Positions 1 to 8,361 of a stretch of 64,000 bases of DNA are shown in pieces. The stretch is from Nocardia acididurans (lineage in GTDB: Bacteria > Actinomycetota > Actinomycetes > Mycobacteriales > Mycobacteriaceae). The translations under genes were made by a program, and so were the position numbers. Below the pieces are notes generated by a model. That model was not told the origin of the DNA. It did no database searches and worked only from the letters and a program-made list of their open reading frames with translations. The stretch spans positions 248,001-312,000 of the forward strand of contig NZ_JAERRJ010000001.1 of NCBI RefSeq assembly GCF_016741815.1. The letters are read 5' to 3'. The stretch's first letter is position 1. Every line of letters begins with the position of its first letter.

Positions 1-1155
1 AAGGGCCTGTCGCTGTTCTATGTTCCGAAGTGGCACTTCGACTTCGAGACCGACACCCTCGGTGAGCGCAACGGCGTGTTCGTCACCAACGTCGAGCACA
101 AGATGGGCATCAAGGTCTCGGCCACCTGTGAGGTCACCTTCGGCGGCCACGGCGTGCCCGCCAAGGGCTGGCTGGTCGGCGAGGTCCACAACGGCATCGC
201 GCAGATGTTCGACGTCATCGAGAACGCTCGAATGATGGTGGGCACCAAGGCCATCGCCACCCTGTCGACCGGTTACCTGAACGCGCTGGAGTACGCCAAG
301 ATCCGCGTGCAGGGCGCCGACCTGACCCAGATGACCGACAAGACCGCGCCGCGCGTCACCATCACCCACCACCCGGACGTGCGCCGCTCGCTGGCCATGC
401 AGAAGGCGTACGCCGAGGGCCTGCGCGCCATCTACCTGTACACCGCCGCGCACCAGAACGCCGATGTGGCCGAACTGGTTTCGGGTGCGGACAAGGACCT
501 GGCGTTCCGCGTCAACGATCTGCTGCTGCCGATCGTCAAGGGTGTCGGCTCCGAGCGCGCCTACCAGTACCTGACCGATTCGCTGCAGACCTTCGGTGGC
601 TCCGGCTTCCTGCAGGACTACCCGATCGAGCAGTACATCCGCGACGCCAAGATCGACTCGCTGTACGAGGGCACCACCGCCATCCAGGCGCAGGACTTCT
701 TCTTCCGCAAGATCGCCCGCGACCGCGGCGTGGCGCTGGCCCACGTGGCCAGCCAGGTGCAGAAGTTCATCGAGCGTGAGGGCGGCAACGGTCGCCTGAA
801 GGCCGAGCGCAAGCTGCTCGCCACCGCGCTGGAGGACGTGCAGGGCATGGCCGCCACGCTGACCGGCCACCTCATGGGCGCGCAGGAAGACGCCAAGGAG
901 CTGTACAAGGTCGGCCTGGGTTCGGTCCGCTTTCTGATGGCCGTCGGCGACCTGCTCATCGGCTGGCAGCTGCTCGCGCAGGCCGAGGTCGCCATCAAGG
1001 CGCTCGACAACGGCTCGACCGAGGCGTTCTACCAGGGCAAGATCGCCACCGCGCAGTTCTTCGCCCGCAACGTGCTCCCCGAGCTGACCGCGACCCGCGC
1101 CATCCTGTCGAACCTGGACAACGACATCATGGAGCTCGACGAGGCCGCGTTCTAA
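1..1155 (+). CDS. fadE5: Acyl-CoA dehydrogenase, FadE5-like (5' end outside window)
   Basis: Flavin-dependent acyl-CoA dehydrogenase that would introduce the trans-2 double bond in acyl-CoA. The reading frame is open from base 1, so the N-terminus is cut off; 384 residues are visible. The helical C-terminal dehydrogenase domain includes [17 protein letters not shown], followed by the extra C-terminal helical domain of long FadE5-type enzymes. In M. tuberculosis fadE5 neighbours fadA2, fabG4 and htdX, and homologues of those lie at 8.4-12.1 kb here, which supports the name. A perfect hairpin follows the stop. Family is certain; the exact fadE number rests on context. Confidence 0.85.
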   Translation, partial: KGLSLFYVPKWHFDFETDTLGERNGVFVTNVEHKMGIKVSATCEVTFGGHGVPAKGWLVGEVHNGIAQMFDVIENARMMVGTKAIATLSTGYLNALEYAKIRVQGADLTQMTDKTAPRVTITHHPDVRRSLAMQKAYAEGLRAIYLYTAAHQNADVAELVSGADKDLAFRVNDLLLPIVKGVGSERAYQYLTDSLQTFGGSGFLQDYPIEQYIRDAKIDSLYEGTTAIQAQDFFFRKIARDRGVALAHVASQVQKFIEREGGNGRLKAERKLLATALEDVQGMAATLTGHLMGAQEDAKELYKVGLGSVRFLMAVGDLLIGWQLLAQAEVAIKALDNGSTEAFYQGKIATAQFFARNVLPELTATRAILSNLDNDIMELDEAAF

Positions 1156-1184
1156 GGCACGCAACAACTTCCATACCGGAAGAA

Positions 1185-1223
1185 ACAGCAGAACGGCCCG
1201 GTGATCCCGGGCCGTTCTGCTGT
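1185..1223 (+). terminator. Hairpin terminator after fadE5-like gene
   Basis: A perfect 16-bp stem (1185-1200 with 1208-1223) with a 7-base loop begins 30 bases after the stop codon. It has no long T-run, as is usual in actinomycetes. Confidence 0.8.
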
Positions 1224-1277
1224 ATTCAGGGGTGAGATGCACTGTGCCGCAGGAGCAGTCGCGGACAGCGTGACGAG

Positions 1278-1320
1278 TTGTCCACAGTTTCCCCACAATC
1301 TATCCACCGGCTGTGGATAG
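1278..1320. promoter_or_regulatory. Cluster of DnaA-box-like sequences
   Basis: TTGTCCACA (1278-1286) equals the actinobacterial DnaA-box consensus. It is followed by the variants TTCCCCACA (1289-1297) and CTATCCACC (1300-1308), and on the other strand CTATCCACA (1312-1320). The last two also form an 8-bp inverted repeat (CTATCCAC/GTGGATAG). The cluster lies between the convergent 3' ends of the fadE5-like and VanW genes, away from any dnaA/dnaN locus. Box identity is read from sequence; DnaA binding is inferred. Confidence 0.5.
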
Positions 1321-1348
1321 TGTTGGGACAGTTACCGGCAGCGGCGGA

Positions 1349-3094
1349 TCACTCGCACTTCACGACGGGAATCGGGTCGTATTTGACGGTGCGGGTGGTG
1401 CGGGAGATTTCCTTGCCGGTCTTGGAATCTCGGATCACCCGGGTGTCGGAGGTGGTGAAACCCGGTGCGCCCTCGGAGGCGATGCACTCCTTGCCTTTGG
1501 GGAGGGTGATCTCCTTGGGGTCGGTGGGCTTGGTGCGCTCGCCGGTGATCGACTCCACCTCAACGGTTTTGGTGCTCCACAGGCGAACCGTCACCTCGGA
1601 GCTGTTGGCGTTGGCCTCGATGAAGATGCCGTAGGGGGTGTTGTTGCGGAACTTGAGGTCGATCGCGCCGTCGAAGACGGTGGCCTCGCGGGCCGCGGGA
1701 TAGCGGGAGATGTAGTAGCTGTGCTCGGTGTGGCCGGCGTCTTCCATGCCGGCGAAATAGGCGGCGTTGTAGAGGGTGGTGGCGAACTGGCTGATGCCAC
1801 CGCCCACCGCCGTGCTGGGGCGGCCCTGGTTGATGATGCCGGATTCGACGTAGCCCTGTTCGGCGCCGCGGGGGCCGGTGAAATCGTTGAGGGAGAAGGT
1901 TTCTCCGGGCTTCACCACCGCGCCGTTCACCTTCTCGGCGACGGTGCGGATGTTCACGCCGGACGGGCCGCTGAAGCCGCCGGTGGTGAAGGAGCCGACC
2001 GACTGCACCACGCCCATCTTCTCGGCGTCCTCGGTGGAGAGTTTCGGCTTCACCTGCTCGTAGACGACGACCTTGGAGCGGTCCGACGGTGAAACCAGCA
2101 GGGCGGGAAGACCTTCCAGGGTCTTGTCCCAGTTGATGGTGTCGCCGACGACGGCGGGCACCACGGTGGCGCGGCTGCCGCCGACCTCGAAGGTGGCGTC
2201 CTTGGGCTCGATCTCGGTGGACTTCAGCTGCGGCTCCAGCGCCGCGATGATCGCCTCGTTGTCGTACGAAGGGGTAAGGCCGCCTTGACCGTTCGGCGCG
2301 AAGGTGAGCGCGCCCGCGATCTGCGCGGGCTCCAGCGTGCCGTTGCCGCCCTTACCGGTGAAGGTGACCGCGGCGCGCACGGCGGGCTGCGCGACCTCGC
2401 GCAGGGTGCGGTCCACGGCGGCGGAGGTGACCTGCGCCTGGGTTTCCACGGCGGGCAGTTCCAGCGTCGGGCCGTCGGCCCAGTGCTCGGCCAGCACGGT
2501 GCGCGCGGCGGGCACATCCAGGACGCGACCGGGCACCGGCTGCACCGCCACGGGTCTCGCGCCGTCGAAAACCACACCGCCCTCGACGGGTTGGCGATCG
2601 TGTGAGCTCAGCGCGGCCAGCTGGGCCGTCATGGCGGAATCGTCGATTGTGGCCGCGGGCTCCACATTTCGGGTGCTGAAGAACGATGTCAGGCGGGTGA
2701 CCGGGTTCACCGGCTGCGAGCCGATGCGGTCCCAGGTGCCGTCCCAGTCCACCGACAGGCCCGCGTCGCGCGGCACCACGGTGGCCTGCACATCGCCGAT
2801 GCGGACCGTCACCGGTTGTGTCACACGCTGATTCAGCGCGGACTCCAGCCGGGACTGTGCGTCGGAGCGCTCCATGCCGCCGATGTCGATACCGGCGACC
2901 TGCACGCCGCGCGGCACGTGGCCGGACGATAGCGACCAGTCCGCCGCGAAAGCCAGGCCACCCGCGGCCATCAGCAGGCCCGCCGCGATTCCCGCGCGAC
3001 GTGCCGTCGCGGAGTTCAGGAACTGCGGTGCGGGTGCCGGATTCTCGGTGGAGTGACGCGCGCGTGTGTGACGCCCGGGACTACCGCTGGTCAC
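1349..3094 (-). CDS. VanW family envelope protein
   Basis: Probable membrane-anchored cell-wall protein of 581 residues. A basic N-terminus precedes one hydrophobic segment (about residues 35-52), then repeated putative peptidoglycan-binding (PG_binding_4-like) units. The C-terminal VanW domain contains the PGETFSLNDFTGPR and GGGISQFATTLYNAAYFAG motifs. GTG at 3094 is chosen because GGAGG lies seven bases upstream; a TTG at 3109 has no ribosome site. Its biochemical role is unknown. It ends in a dense cysteine-containing tail (VVKCE). Confidence 0.85.
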   Translation of the reverse strand: MTSGSPGRHTRARHSTENPAPAPQFLNSATARRAGIAAGLLMAAGGLAFAADWSLSSGHVPRGVQVAGIDIGGMERSDAQSRLESALNQRVTQPVTVRIGDVQATVVPRDAGLSVDWDGTWDRIGSQPVNPVTRLTSFFSTRNVEPAATIDDSAMTAQLAALSSHDRQPVEGGVVFDGARPVAVQPVPGRVLDVPAARTVLAEHWADGPTLELPAVETQAQVTSAAVDRTLREVAQPAVRAAVTFTGKGGNGTLEPAQIAGALTFAPNGQGGLTPSYDNEAIIAALEPQLKSTEIEPKDATFEVGGSRATVVPAVVGDTINWDKTLEGLPALLVSPSDRSKVVVYEQVKPKLSTEDAEKMGVVQSVGSFTTGGFSGPSGVNIRTVAEKVNGAVVKPGETFSLNDFTGPRGAEQGYVESGIINQGRPSTAVGGGISQFATTLYNAAYFAGMEDAGHTEHSYYISRYPAAREATVFDGAIDLKFRNNTPYGIFIEANANSSEVTVRLWSTKTVEVESITGERTKPTDPKEITLPKGKECIASEGAPGFTTSDTRVIRDSKTGKEISRTTRTVKYDPIPVVKCE

Positions 3095-3370
3095 GAACCA
3101 TCCTCCCAATGGCTGATCGTGGATTCACACGGCGCGAATCCACCGCCCACCATAGTGGGCCACACCGACATCGATTGCTTGCCCAGGCCGACAGCAAACC
3201 CTGTGCAACAGGTCGCCCGGATACGAAGAGAGCTCCGTGCGGTTGCCGGGTCGGGGGTCTGGCAACAGCACGGAGCCACCCCGTCTATCGGGTGGTTCGG
3301 CGAGGCGTTACACACCTCGTCCAAGAAACCGGAAAGATCTCCGGGCAAGCTATCGTCGTAGGCAGTGAAC

Positions 3371-3500
3371 GCGACATCTGATCTCGTGAGATGCGGGTAA
3401 CTCCCCGGGTACGGCCAGAATCGGCTCGGCTCCCAACCGATAGCGCGGGTGCCCGACGGAGAACGGCACTCGGCCGCCCGCTGAATACACAGAGAGGCGG
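3371..3500 (+). repeat. Interspersed structured repeat, copy A
   Basis: This is the most divergent of four related copies. Shared blocks are CTGAT-N-TCGTGAG, CGGGTAACTC, CCGGGTACG, AGAATCGG, CCCAACCG, a CGGC/GCCG mini-hairpin and the terminal AGAGAGGCGG. This copy lies between the divergent VanW and 6-phosphogluconate dehydrogenase genes. It ends eight bases before the dehydrogenase start codon, so its purine-rich end may act as the ribosome site. The other copies are at 30876, 33836 and 59101. Confidence 0.7.
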
Positions 3501-3508
3501 AAGAGCAC

Positions 3509-4537
3509 ATGCAGCTCGGGATGATCGGACTCGGCCGGATGGGCGCCAATATCGTGCGACGCATCATCCGCGATGGGCACACCGCGGTCGGCTACGAACG
3601 CCATCAGCAGAACATCGACGATCTCAGCGCCGACTGCGGCGGCAGCTTCAGCGGCACCACGGATCTGAGCAAATTCGTGGCGGCACTGGAGACGCCGCGT
3701 GTCGTCTGGGTCATGATCCCGGCCGGAGCCACCGGGGCGGTCGTGGACCAGCTCGGCGAACTGCTGGAACCGGGCGACATCGTCATCGACGGCGGCAACA
3801 GCCGGTACCACGAGGACATCGCGCGGGCGAAGACCCTGGCGCCCAAGGGCATTCACTACCTGGACATCGGCACCTCCGGCGGCGTGTGGGGGCTGGAACG
3901 CGGCTACTGCCTGATGATCGGCGGCGAAGCCGCACAGGTCGCGCACATCGAACCGCTGCTGAAGTCCATCGCGCCCGGCGTCGACGCCGCACCGCGCACA
4001 CCCGGGCGCACCGGGGAGCCGTCGGCGGCCGAGCAGGGATACCTGCACTGCGGACCGGCCGGGGCGGGGCACTTCGTGAAGATGGTGCACAACGGCATCG
4101 AGTACGGGGCCATGGCCGCCTACGCCGAGGGCATGAACATCCTGCACAAGGCGAATGTGGGCAACCAGCAGGACGATGAGCACTCCGCCGAGGTCACGCC
4201 GCTGGAGCATCCCGAGTTCTATCGGTACGACATCGACATCCCCGAGGTCACCGAGGTGTGGCGGCGCGGGTCGGTGGTCGCCTCCTGGTTGCTGGATCTG
4301 ACCGCGGAGGCTCTCTACGCGGACCCGAACCTGGATTCCTTCGGCGGGCGGGTCTCCGACTCGGGCGAGGGGCGGTGGACCCTCGACGCCGCCATCGACG
4401 AGGGCGTGCCCGCGCCGGTGCTGTCGGCGGCGCTGTTCCAGCGGTTCTCGTCGCGGGGCGAATCGCTGTACGCGGATAAAGCGTTGTCCGCCATGCGTCA
4501 GGCGTTCGGCGGGCATCACGAGCTACCGAAGAAGTAA
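3509..4537 (+). CDS. gnd: 6-phosphogluconate dehydrogenase (short, decarboxylating type)
   Basis: Oxidative pentose-phosphate enzyme converting 6-phosphogluconate to ribulose 5-phosphate and CO2. At 342 residues it belongs to the short class rather than the 470-residue form. The N-terminal Rossmann motif is GMIGLGRMGANIVRR, followed by DGGNSRYHEDI and the catalytic-lysine segment HFVKMVHNGIEYGAM. The 5' leader consists largely of repeat copy A. The next gene starts about 150 bases downstream, so this is probably a single-gene unit. Cofactor preference (NAD or NADP) cannot be decided by eye. Confidence 0.9.
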   Translation: MQLGMIGLGRMGANIVRRIIRDGHTAVGYERHQQNIDDLSADCGGSFSGTTDLSKFVAALETPRVVWVMIPAGATGAVVDQLGELLEPGDIVIDGGNSRYHEDIARAKTLAPKGIHYLDIGTSGGVWGLERGYCLMIGGEAAQVAHIEPLLKSIAPGVDAAPRTPGRTGEPSAAEQGYLHCGPAGAGHFVKMVHNGIEYGAMAAYAEGMNILHKANVGNQQDDEHSAEVTPLEHPEFYRYDIDIPEVTEVWRRGSVVASWLLDLTAEALYADPNLDSFGGRVSDSGEGRWTLDAAIDEGVPAPVLSAALFQRFSSRGESLYADKALSAMRQAFGGHHELPKK

Positions 4538-4684
4538 GCGCGCGTTCGGAATCCGGGGTTCCCGTCCGAAATGCCGGGAGCCCCGGGCGGTTTCACGGCC
4601 GGATCCGGACGACTTTCCGGTCGCGGGGGTGCGAAGTCGGTGTCGTTGTGGGCTGGGTTTGCCGCGGCGGCTACCGTCGGTGCC

Positions 4685-5848
4685 ATGCGCATTGTTCCGG
4701 GGATAGTGCTAGCAGTGACAGCGGTCGTGCTGACCGCTTGCTCGGGTGGCAGCAGCGGACCGGCCAAGGAATCCGGGCCGAGCGGCACCGATTCGAGCAG
4801 TGCCGCCGCGCCGACGACTACGCAACCGGCACAACAGGATTGCAAGGCCGGCTACCTGGCGCAGTTCACGCTGCGGCAGAAGCTGGCGCAGTTGCTGACG
4901 GTCGGCGTCACCGGGGCCGACGATGCCGCGAACGTGGTGAAGAACGAGCAGGTGGGCGGCATCTTCATCGGCGGCTGGACCGATAAGGCACTGCTCGCCA
5001 ACGGCCTGATCGACGATGTCACCAAGGCTTCCAGGACGCCGCTCATGGTGACCATCGACGAGGAGGGCGGGCGGGTCTCGCGCCTGCGCGACCTCATCGG
5101 CGCCGCGCCCTCGGCCCGGGTGGCCGCGGCGACCATGAGCGTCGACGAGTACTACCGGTTCAGCCTGGGCCGGGCGCAGAAGATGAAGATGCTCGGCCTC
5201 ACCGTCGACTTCGCACCGGACGTGGATGTCAGCAGCCAGCCCGATGACAGCGTGATCGGTGACCGCTCCTACTCCGATGATCCGGACAAGGTCGTGCAGT
5301 ACGCGGACGCGCAGATCCGGGCGCTGCAGGACGCGGGGCTCGGGGCGGTCATGAAACATTTCCCGGGGCACGGCTCGGGCTCCGGCGACTCGCACACGGG
5401 CGCGGTGCGCACACCGCCGCTCGAGCAGCTGCAGGACAAGGACCTGGTCCCGTACCGCGCGCTCATCGGTTCGGGGGCCGCGGTGATGGTCGGGCATCTG
5501 GATGTCCCCGGGCTCACCAAGCCGGACGAACCCGCGAGTATCAGCCCCGAGGTGATGCAGCTGCTGCGGCAGGGCACCGGCTACGGTGCGGCGCCCTTCG
5601 ACGGTGTGATCTTCACCGATGATCTGAGCGGCATGGCGGCCATCACCAGCCGCATGGGAATCGCGGAGGCGGTGGAAGCCGCCCTGGTCGCGGGTGCGGA
5701 CAACGCCCTGTGGATCACCACCGACGCGCTGTCGAGCGTGCTCGACAGGTTGGTGTCCGCGGTGGAGGCGGGCCGCCTACCGGGTAGCCAGGTGGATGCC
5801 TCGGTGCTGCGCATGGCAAGGTTCAAGGGCACCGCACCACAGTGCTGA
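4685..5848 (+). CDS. lpqI: LpqI-like beta-N-acetylhexosaminidase lipoprotein (GH3)
   Basis: Glycoside hydrolase family 3 enzyme expected to remove N-acetylglucosamine from muropeptides during wall recycling. The start at 4685 gives a lipoprotein signal ending VLTACSG, with Cys as the lipid-attachment residue; the longer open frame to 4571 has no signal logic. Family motifs include DEEGGRVSRL, KHFPGHG-(N)-DSHTG and the nucleophile segment FTDDLSGMAA. The length of 387 fits LpqI. A TetR gene follows, as in M. tuberculosis Rv0237-Rv0238. Confidence 0.9.
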   Translation: MRIVPGIVLAVTAVVLTACSGGSSGPAKESGPSGTDSSSAAAPTTTQPAQQDCKAGYLAQFTLRQKLAQLLTVGVTGADDAANVVKNEQVGGIFIGGWTDKALLANGLIDDVTKASRTPLMVTIDEEGGRVSRLRDLIGAAPSARVAAATMSVDEYYRFSLGRAQKMKMLGLTVDFAPDVDVSSQPDDSVIGDRSYSDDPDKVVQYADAQIRALQDAGLGAVMKHFPGHGSGSGDSHTGAVRTPPLEQLQDKDLVPYRALIGSGAAVMVGHLDVPGLTKPDEPASISPEVMQLLRQGTGYGAAPFDGVIFTDDLSGMAAITSRMGIAEAVEAALVAGADNALWITTDALSSVLDRLVSAVEAGRLPGSQVDASVLRMARFKGTAPQC

Positions 5849-5901
5849 GTTCTTCCGCGCCACCGTGCCGAGCATTCGCCGGGCAATTCGCAGTCGCGGA
5901 A

Positions 5902-5917
5902 CTTACCTTGGAGTAAG
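5902..5917. promoter_or_regulatory. TetR operator, autoregulatory site
   Basis: CTTACCTTGGAGTAAG is an imperfect palindrome 33 bases before the TetR start. Read on the other strand it matches 14 of 16 bases of the palindrome at 10681 between fabG4 and fadA2. A possible -10 hexamer (TAAGAT, 5914-5919) overlaps it, consistent with autorepression. Binding by the adjacent TetR protein is inferred. Confidence 0.65.
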
Positions 5918-5949
5918 ATAAGGGCTTCGACATGTCCTAGGGAGAGTGA

Positions 5950-6549
5950 ATGGCAGGCGGAACGAAACGGCTTCCTCGCGCGGTGCGCGAGCAGCAGATG
6001 CTCGACGCCGCCGTGGAGGTCTTCTCGCGCAAGGGGTATCACGACACCTCGATGGATGCCATCGCCGCCGAGGCGAGCATCTCCAAGCCCATGCTGTACC
6101 TGTACTACGGCTCCAAGGACGAACTCTTCCGCGCCTGCATCCACCGCGAGAGCATTCGGTTCATCGAGGCCGTCGCGGTGGCAGGCAACCCCAAGCTGAC
6201 CCCGCACGAACAGCTGCGCGCCGGGCTCGAGGCGTTCCTGTCGTACGTGGATCAGAACCGGCTGTCATGGCAGGTGCTCTACCGGCAGGCGCTCGGGCAG
6301 CAACCGTTCGCCTCAGAGATCGCCAACAGCCGCGACCGGATCATCGAGCTCACCGCCAAACTGCTCGAATCCAGTGCGAAGTACGCCGAACCCGGCACCA
6401 ATTTCGAGGTGGTGTCGGTGGCGGTGATCGGTGCGGGCGAGGCCATCGCCGACCGGGTCGCCAGCGGTCAGATCGAAATGGCCGAGGCTGTCGACCTGCT
6501 CGACAACCTCGCCTGGCGCGGTCTTTCCGGCAAGAAGAAGGAAGCCTAG
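5950..6549 (+). CDS. TetR family regulator of the lipid locus (Rv0238-like)
   Basis: DNA-binding repressor of 199 residues. The N-terminal helix-turn-helix includes MDAIAAEASISKPMLYLYYG (about residues 36-55), and the C-terminal helical domain should bind the inducer. GGGAGAG sits just before ATG 5950. Its position after an LpqI-like gene matches Rv0238. A palindrome in its promoter is repeated in the fabG4-fadA2 divergent promoter, so it probably represses itself and the downstream beta-oxidation/reductase genes. The inducer is unknown; an acyl-CoA is a guess from the targets. Confidence 0.88.
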   Translation: MAGGTKRLPRAVREQQMLDAAVEVFSRKGYHDTSMDAIAAEASISKPMLYLYYGSKDELFRACIHRESIRFIEAVAVAGNPKLTPHEQLRAGLEAFLSYVDQNRLSWQVLYRQALGQQPFASEIANSRDRIIELTAKLLESSAKYAEPGTNFEVVSVAVIGAGEAIADRVASGQIEMAEAVDLLDNLAWRGLSGKKKEA

Positions 6550-6651
6550 ACCCGGCGCTCGGCTTCCCGTCGGCCGATCTTGCTGCCACAATCCACCTGG
6601 ATTGTGTTGCAGGACGGCCGGTTCGCCCCGGCCGGGGAACGGGGACCGCAG

Positions 6652-7986
6652 TTGTTCGGCATGCTCAAACCGTGCGCCCACGGCGCCGCCGCCTACGGGA
6701 TCGAAGCCACCGCCTGGCAAACCCACCTGTGCGGCCTCTGCCTGGGCCTGCGCGACGGCCACGGCCAACTCGCCCGGGCCGCCACCAATACCGATGCCCT
6801 GGTGCTCGGCATCCTCACCGAAGCCCAGCAGCAACACTCCCCCGCCCGCACCACCGCCGCCCCCTGCCCGCTGCGCGGGATGCGTCGCGCAGCGGTCGCC
6901 ACCGCGGACTCCCCCGGCGTCCAGTTGGCCGCCACCGCCTCACTCCTGTTGGGCGCGGCCAAGATTCGCGATCACGTGGACGACGGCCAGACCGGCCGCC
7001 TCACCACCCGCCCGATGGCCCGGGTCTCCACCCGCTGGCACGCCCAGGCCCGAGCCGCCGCCGCCCCGATCGGCCTCGACATCGAACCCCTCATCGCCGC
7101 AATCGAATCCCAGGCTCGGCTGGAGCACGCCGTCGCCGTCGGCACGGCGGATCCTCAACTCTCTGGGGATTCTCAGGGGCTTCGCCCCCGAACCCCCGAC
7201 AGCGAAGAAGATTCGCCGCGGCCCGATACCCCGAGATCCGACAGCGGGGAGGGCCGTGCGGCGGAGACGCTGGATCGGCTGACGGAGCCCACGCAGGTGT
7301 GTGCGGCGGAGTTGTTCGCGCACACGGCGATTCTGGCCGGGAGGCCGGAGAACGCTGATGCGCTGCGGGAAGCCGGGTGGCATTTCGGGCGGATCGCGCA
7401 TCTGGCCGATGCCATCGAGGATTTCGAGGATGATCGCGAGCGGGGCCGGTTCAATCCGCTGGCGGCTACCGGGACCACGGTCGAAGTCGCGTATGCGCTG
7501 CTGCGTGAATCGAATTCGGCATTGCGCGCGGCATTGAGCCGGGTGGCGCTGGAGCAGGCGCCGACGGTGCGGTGGATGCTGCTGGATCCGCTGCACGGTG
7601 TGGTGAAGCGGATCGGGCGGGCTGCCGGTGGCGTGCGCGCCTGTACCGCCCATGCGTGCCGGTCCGACCACGCGGACGAGGCACCTCATGCGGGCGGAGC
7701 GCACGGTGGAATCCGGCTCTCGGAACCGGCGCTCCTCGATATCGACACCGTGAAGTCGCCGCGGTCGCACAAGCCCAGCATTCTCGAGGGGATCGGGATC
7801 GTTCTCACGCAGTACTGCACCGGGTATGCCTGCTGCGCCGAGCACACGCGGCCGTGCAGCGGGAAGCGCAAGGAGTCCTGGACCAAGCGCGGATGCGCGG
7901 ATTGCGGGTGTGACTGCTGCAGTGGCTGCGATGGCAAGTGCTGTGGTGACGGCTGCTGCTGCGATGGGTGCTGCTGCGACTGCTGA
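6652..7986 (+). CDS. DUF5685 family protein with cysteine-rich tail
   Basis: Actinobacterial protein of unknown function, 444 residues. The TTG at 6652 is chosen because it yields the family start MFGMLKPC and has GGGGA upstream. Conserved segments are THLCGLCLGLRD, AAKIRDHVDDG and DAIEDFEDDRERGRFNPL. The paired Asp motifs in a helical protein recall isoprenoid-synthase-fold enzymes, which is only an inference. The last 37 residues hold 15 cysteines, including CCCDGCCCDC. A segment near residues 170-215 looks inserted and contains a 28-bp repeat also found between genes at 55451. Confidence 0.75.
   Translation: MFGMLKPCAHGAAAYGIEATAWQTHLCGLCLGLRDGHGQLARAATNTDALVLGILTEAQQQHSPARTTAAPCPLRGMRRAAVATADSPGVQLAATASLLLGAAKIRDHVDDGQTGRLTTRPMARVSTRWHAQARAAAAPIGLDIEPLIAAIESQARLEHAVAVGTADPQLSGDSQGLRPRTPDSEEDSPRPDTPRSDSGEGRAAETLDRLTEPTQVCAAELFAHTAILAGRPENADALREAGWHFGRIAHLADAIEDFEDDRERGRFNPLAATGTTVEVAYALLRESNSALRAALSRVALEQAPTVRWMLLDPLHGVVKRIGRAAGGVRACTAHACRSDHADEAPHAGGAHGGIRLSEPALLDIDTVKSPRSHKPSILEGIGIVLTQYCTGYACCAEHTRPCSGKRKESWTKRGCADCGCDCCSGCDGKCCGDGCCCDGCCCDC
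7170..7197 (+). repeat. 28-bp hairpin repeat inside the DUF5685 coding sequence
   Basis: The 28 bases are identical to 55451-55478. The core is GGGGCTTCGCCCC, and a further GGGG/CCCC pair on the outside gives a nested hairpin. Here it is read in frame within a low-complexity, proline- and serine-rich stretch absent from the conserved parts of the protein. Confidence 0.75.
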
Positions 7987-8008
7987 GAATCGGGTGCGGA
8001 CGACGACA

Positions 8009-8083
8009 GGGTCGCGCTCCGAACCGAGCCGGATGTCGAAACCCCTGCCAAGCCACATACGGCGTGGGATCGGTGCGCGACCC
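8009..8083. repeat. Covarying structured element, copy 1
   Basis: 75-bp element bounded by a perfect 9-bp stem, GGGTCGCGC with GCGCGACCC. A conserved inner block of about 36 bases contains CCGGATGTCGAAACCCCTG and AAGCCACATACGGCG. It begins 22 bases after the DUF5685 stop codon. Inner complementarity (CCGA/TCGG and GCCG/CGGC) suggests a multi-stem RNA. Copy 2 is at 8283-8354. Confidence 0.65.
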
Positions 8084-8282
8084 TGGTCCCACCCACCCGG
8101 GGATCGTCGCTACAGGGCACCCGGCGGTGAGGCCGAGTGCGCGAGTAGCTAGATGCACGGTACCGGTGTCCCAGTCAGACGGGAACCTATCCGGCGGAAA
8201 ATGGCAATCCTCGTCAGTCAGCAGGCGGGCTGCGACCTACAAATCTCGCAAATCACCCAGACGATTACTCGCAGAAACGAAA
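8084..8282. other. Intergenic spacer, no gene seen
   Basis: About 200 bases separate the two structured elements between convergent genes. I see no convincing coding frame, ribosome site or repeat in it. Together with the two elements it forms the whole 375-base gap between the DUF5685 gene and htdX. Confidence 0.5.
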
Positions 8283-8354
8283 GAGCCGCGCTCCCGATCC
8301 GGCCGGATGTCGAGACCCCTGCCAAGCCACATACGGCGAATCGGTGCGCGGCTC
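8283..8354. repeat. Covarying structured element, copy 2
   Basis: 72-bp element bounded by GAGCCGCGC and GCGCGGCTC. Compared with copy 1, stem pairs 2 and 4 both changed in a compensating way (G:C to A:T and T:A to C:G), while the central block is almost unchanged. On the minus strand it follows the htdX stop by about seven bases, so it could act as a terminator or a 3' RNA end there. Confidence 0.65.
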
Positions 8355-8361
8355 ACATCCG

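Noticed and set aside
3371-3508. Metabolite riboswitch before gnd
   Set aside because: The same element occurs at three gene 3' ends or in antisense, so a gnd-specific riboswitch is unlikely; listed as a repeat instead.
4571-4684. Longer N-terminus for the LpqI-like protein
   Set aside because: It would bury the lipoprotein signal; ATG 4685 gives a proper signal peptide.
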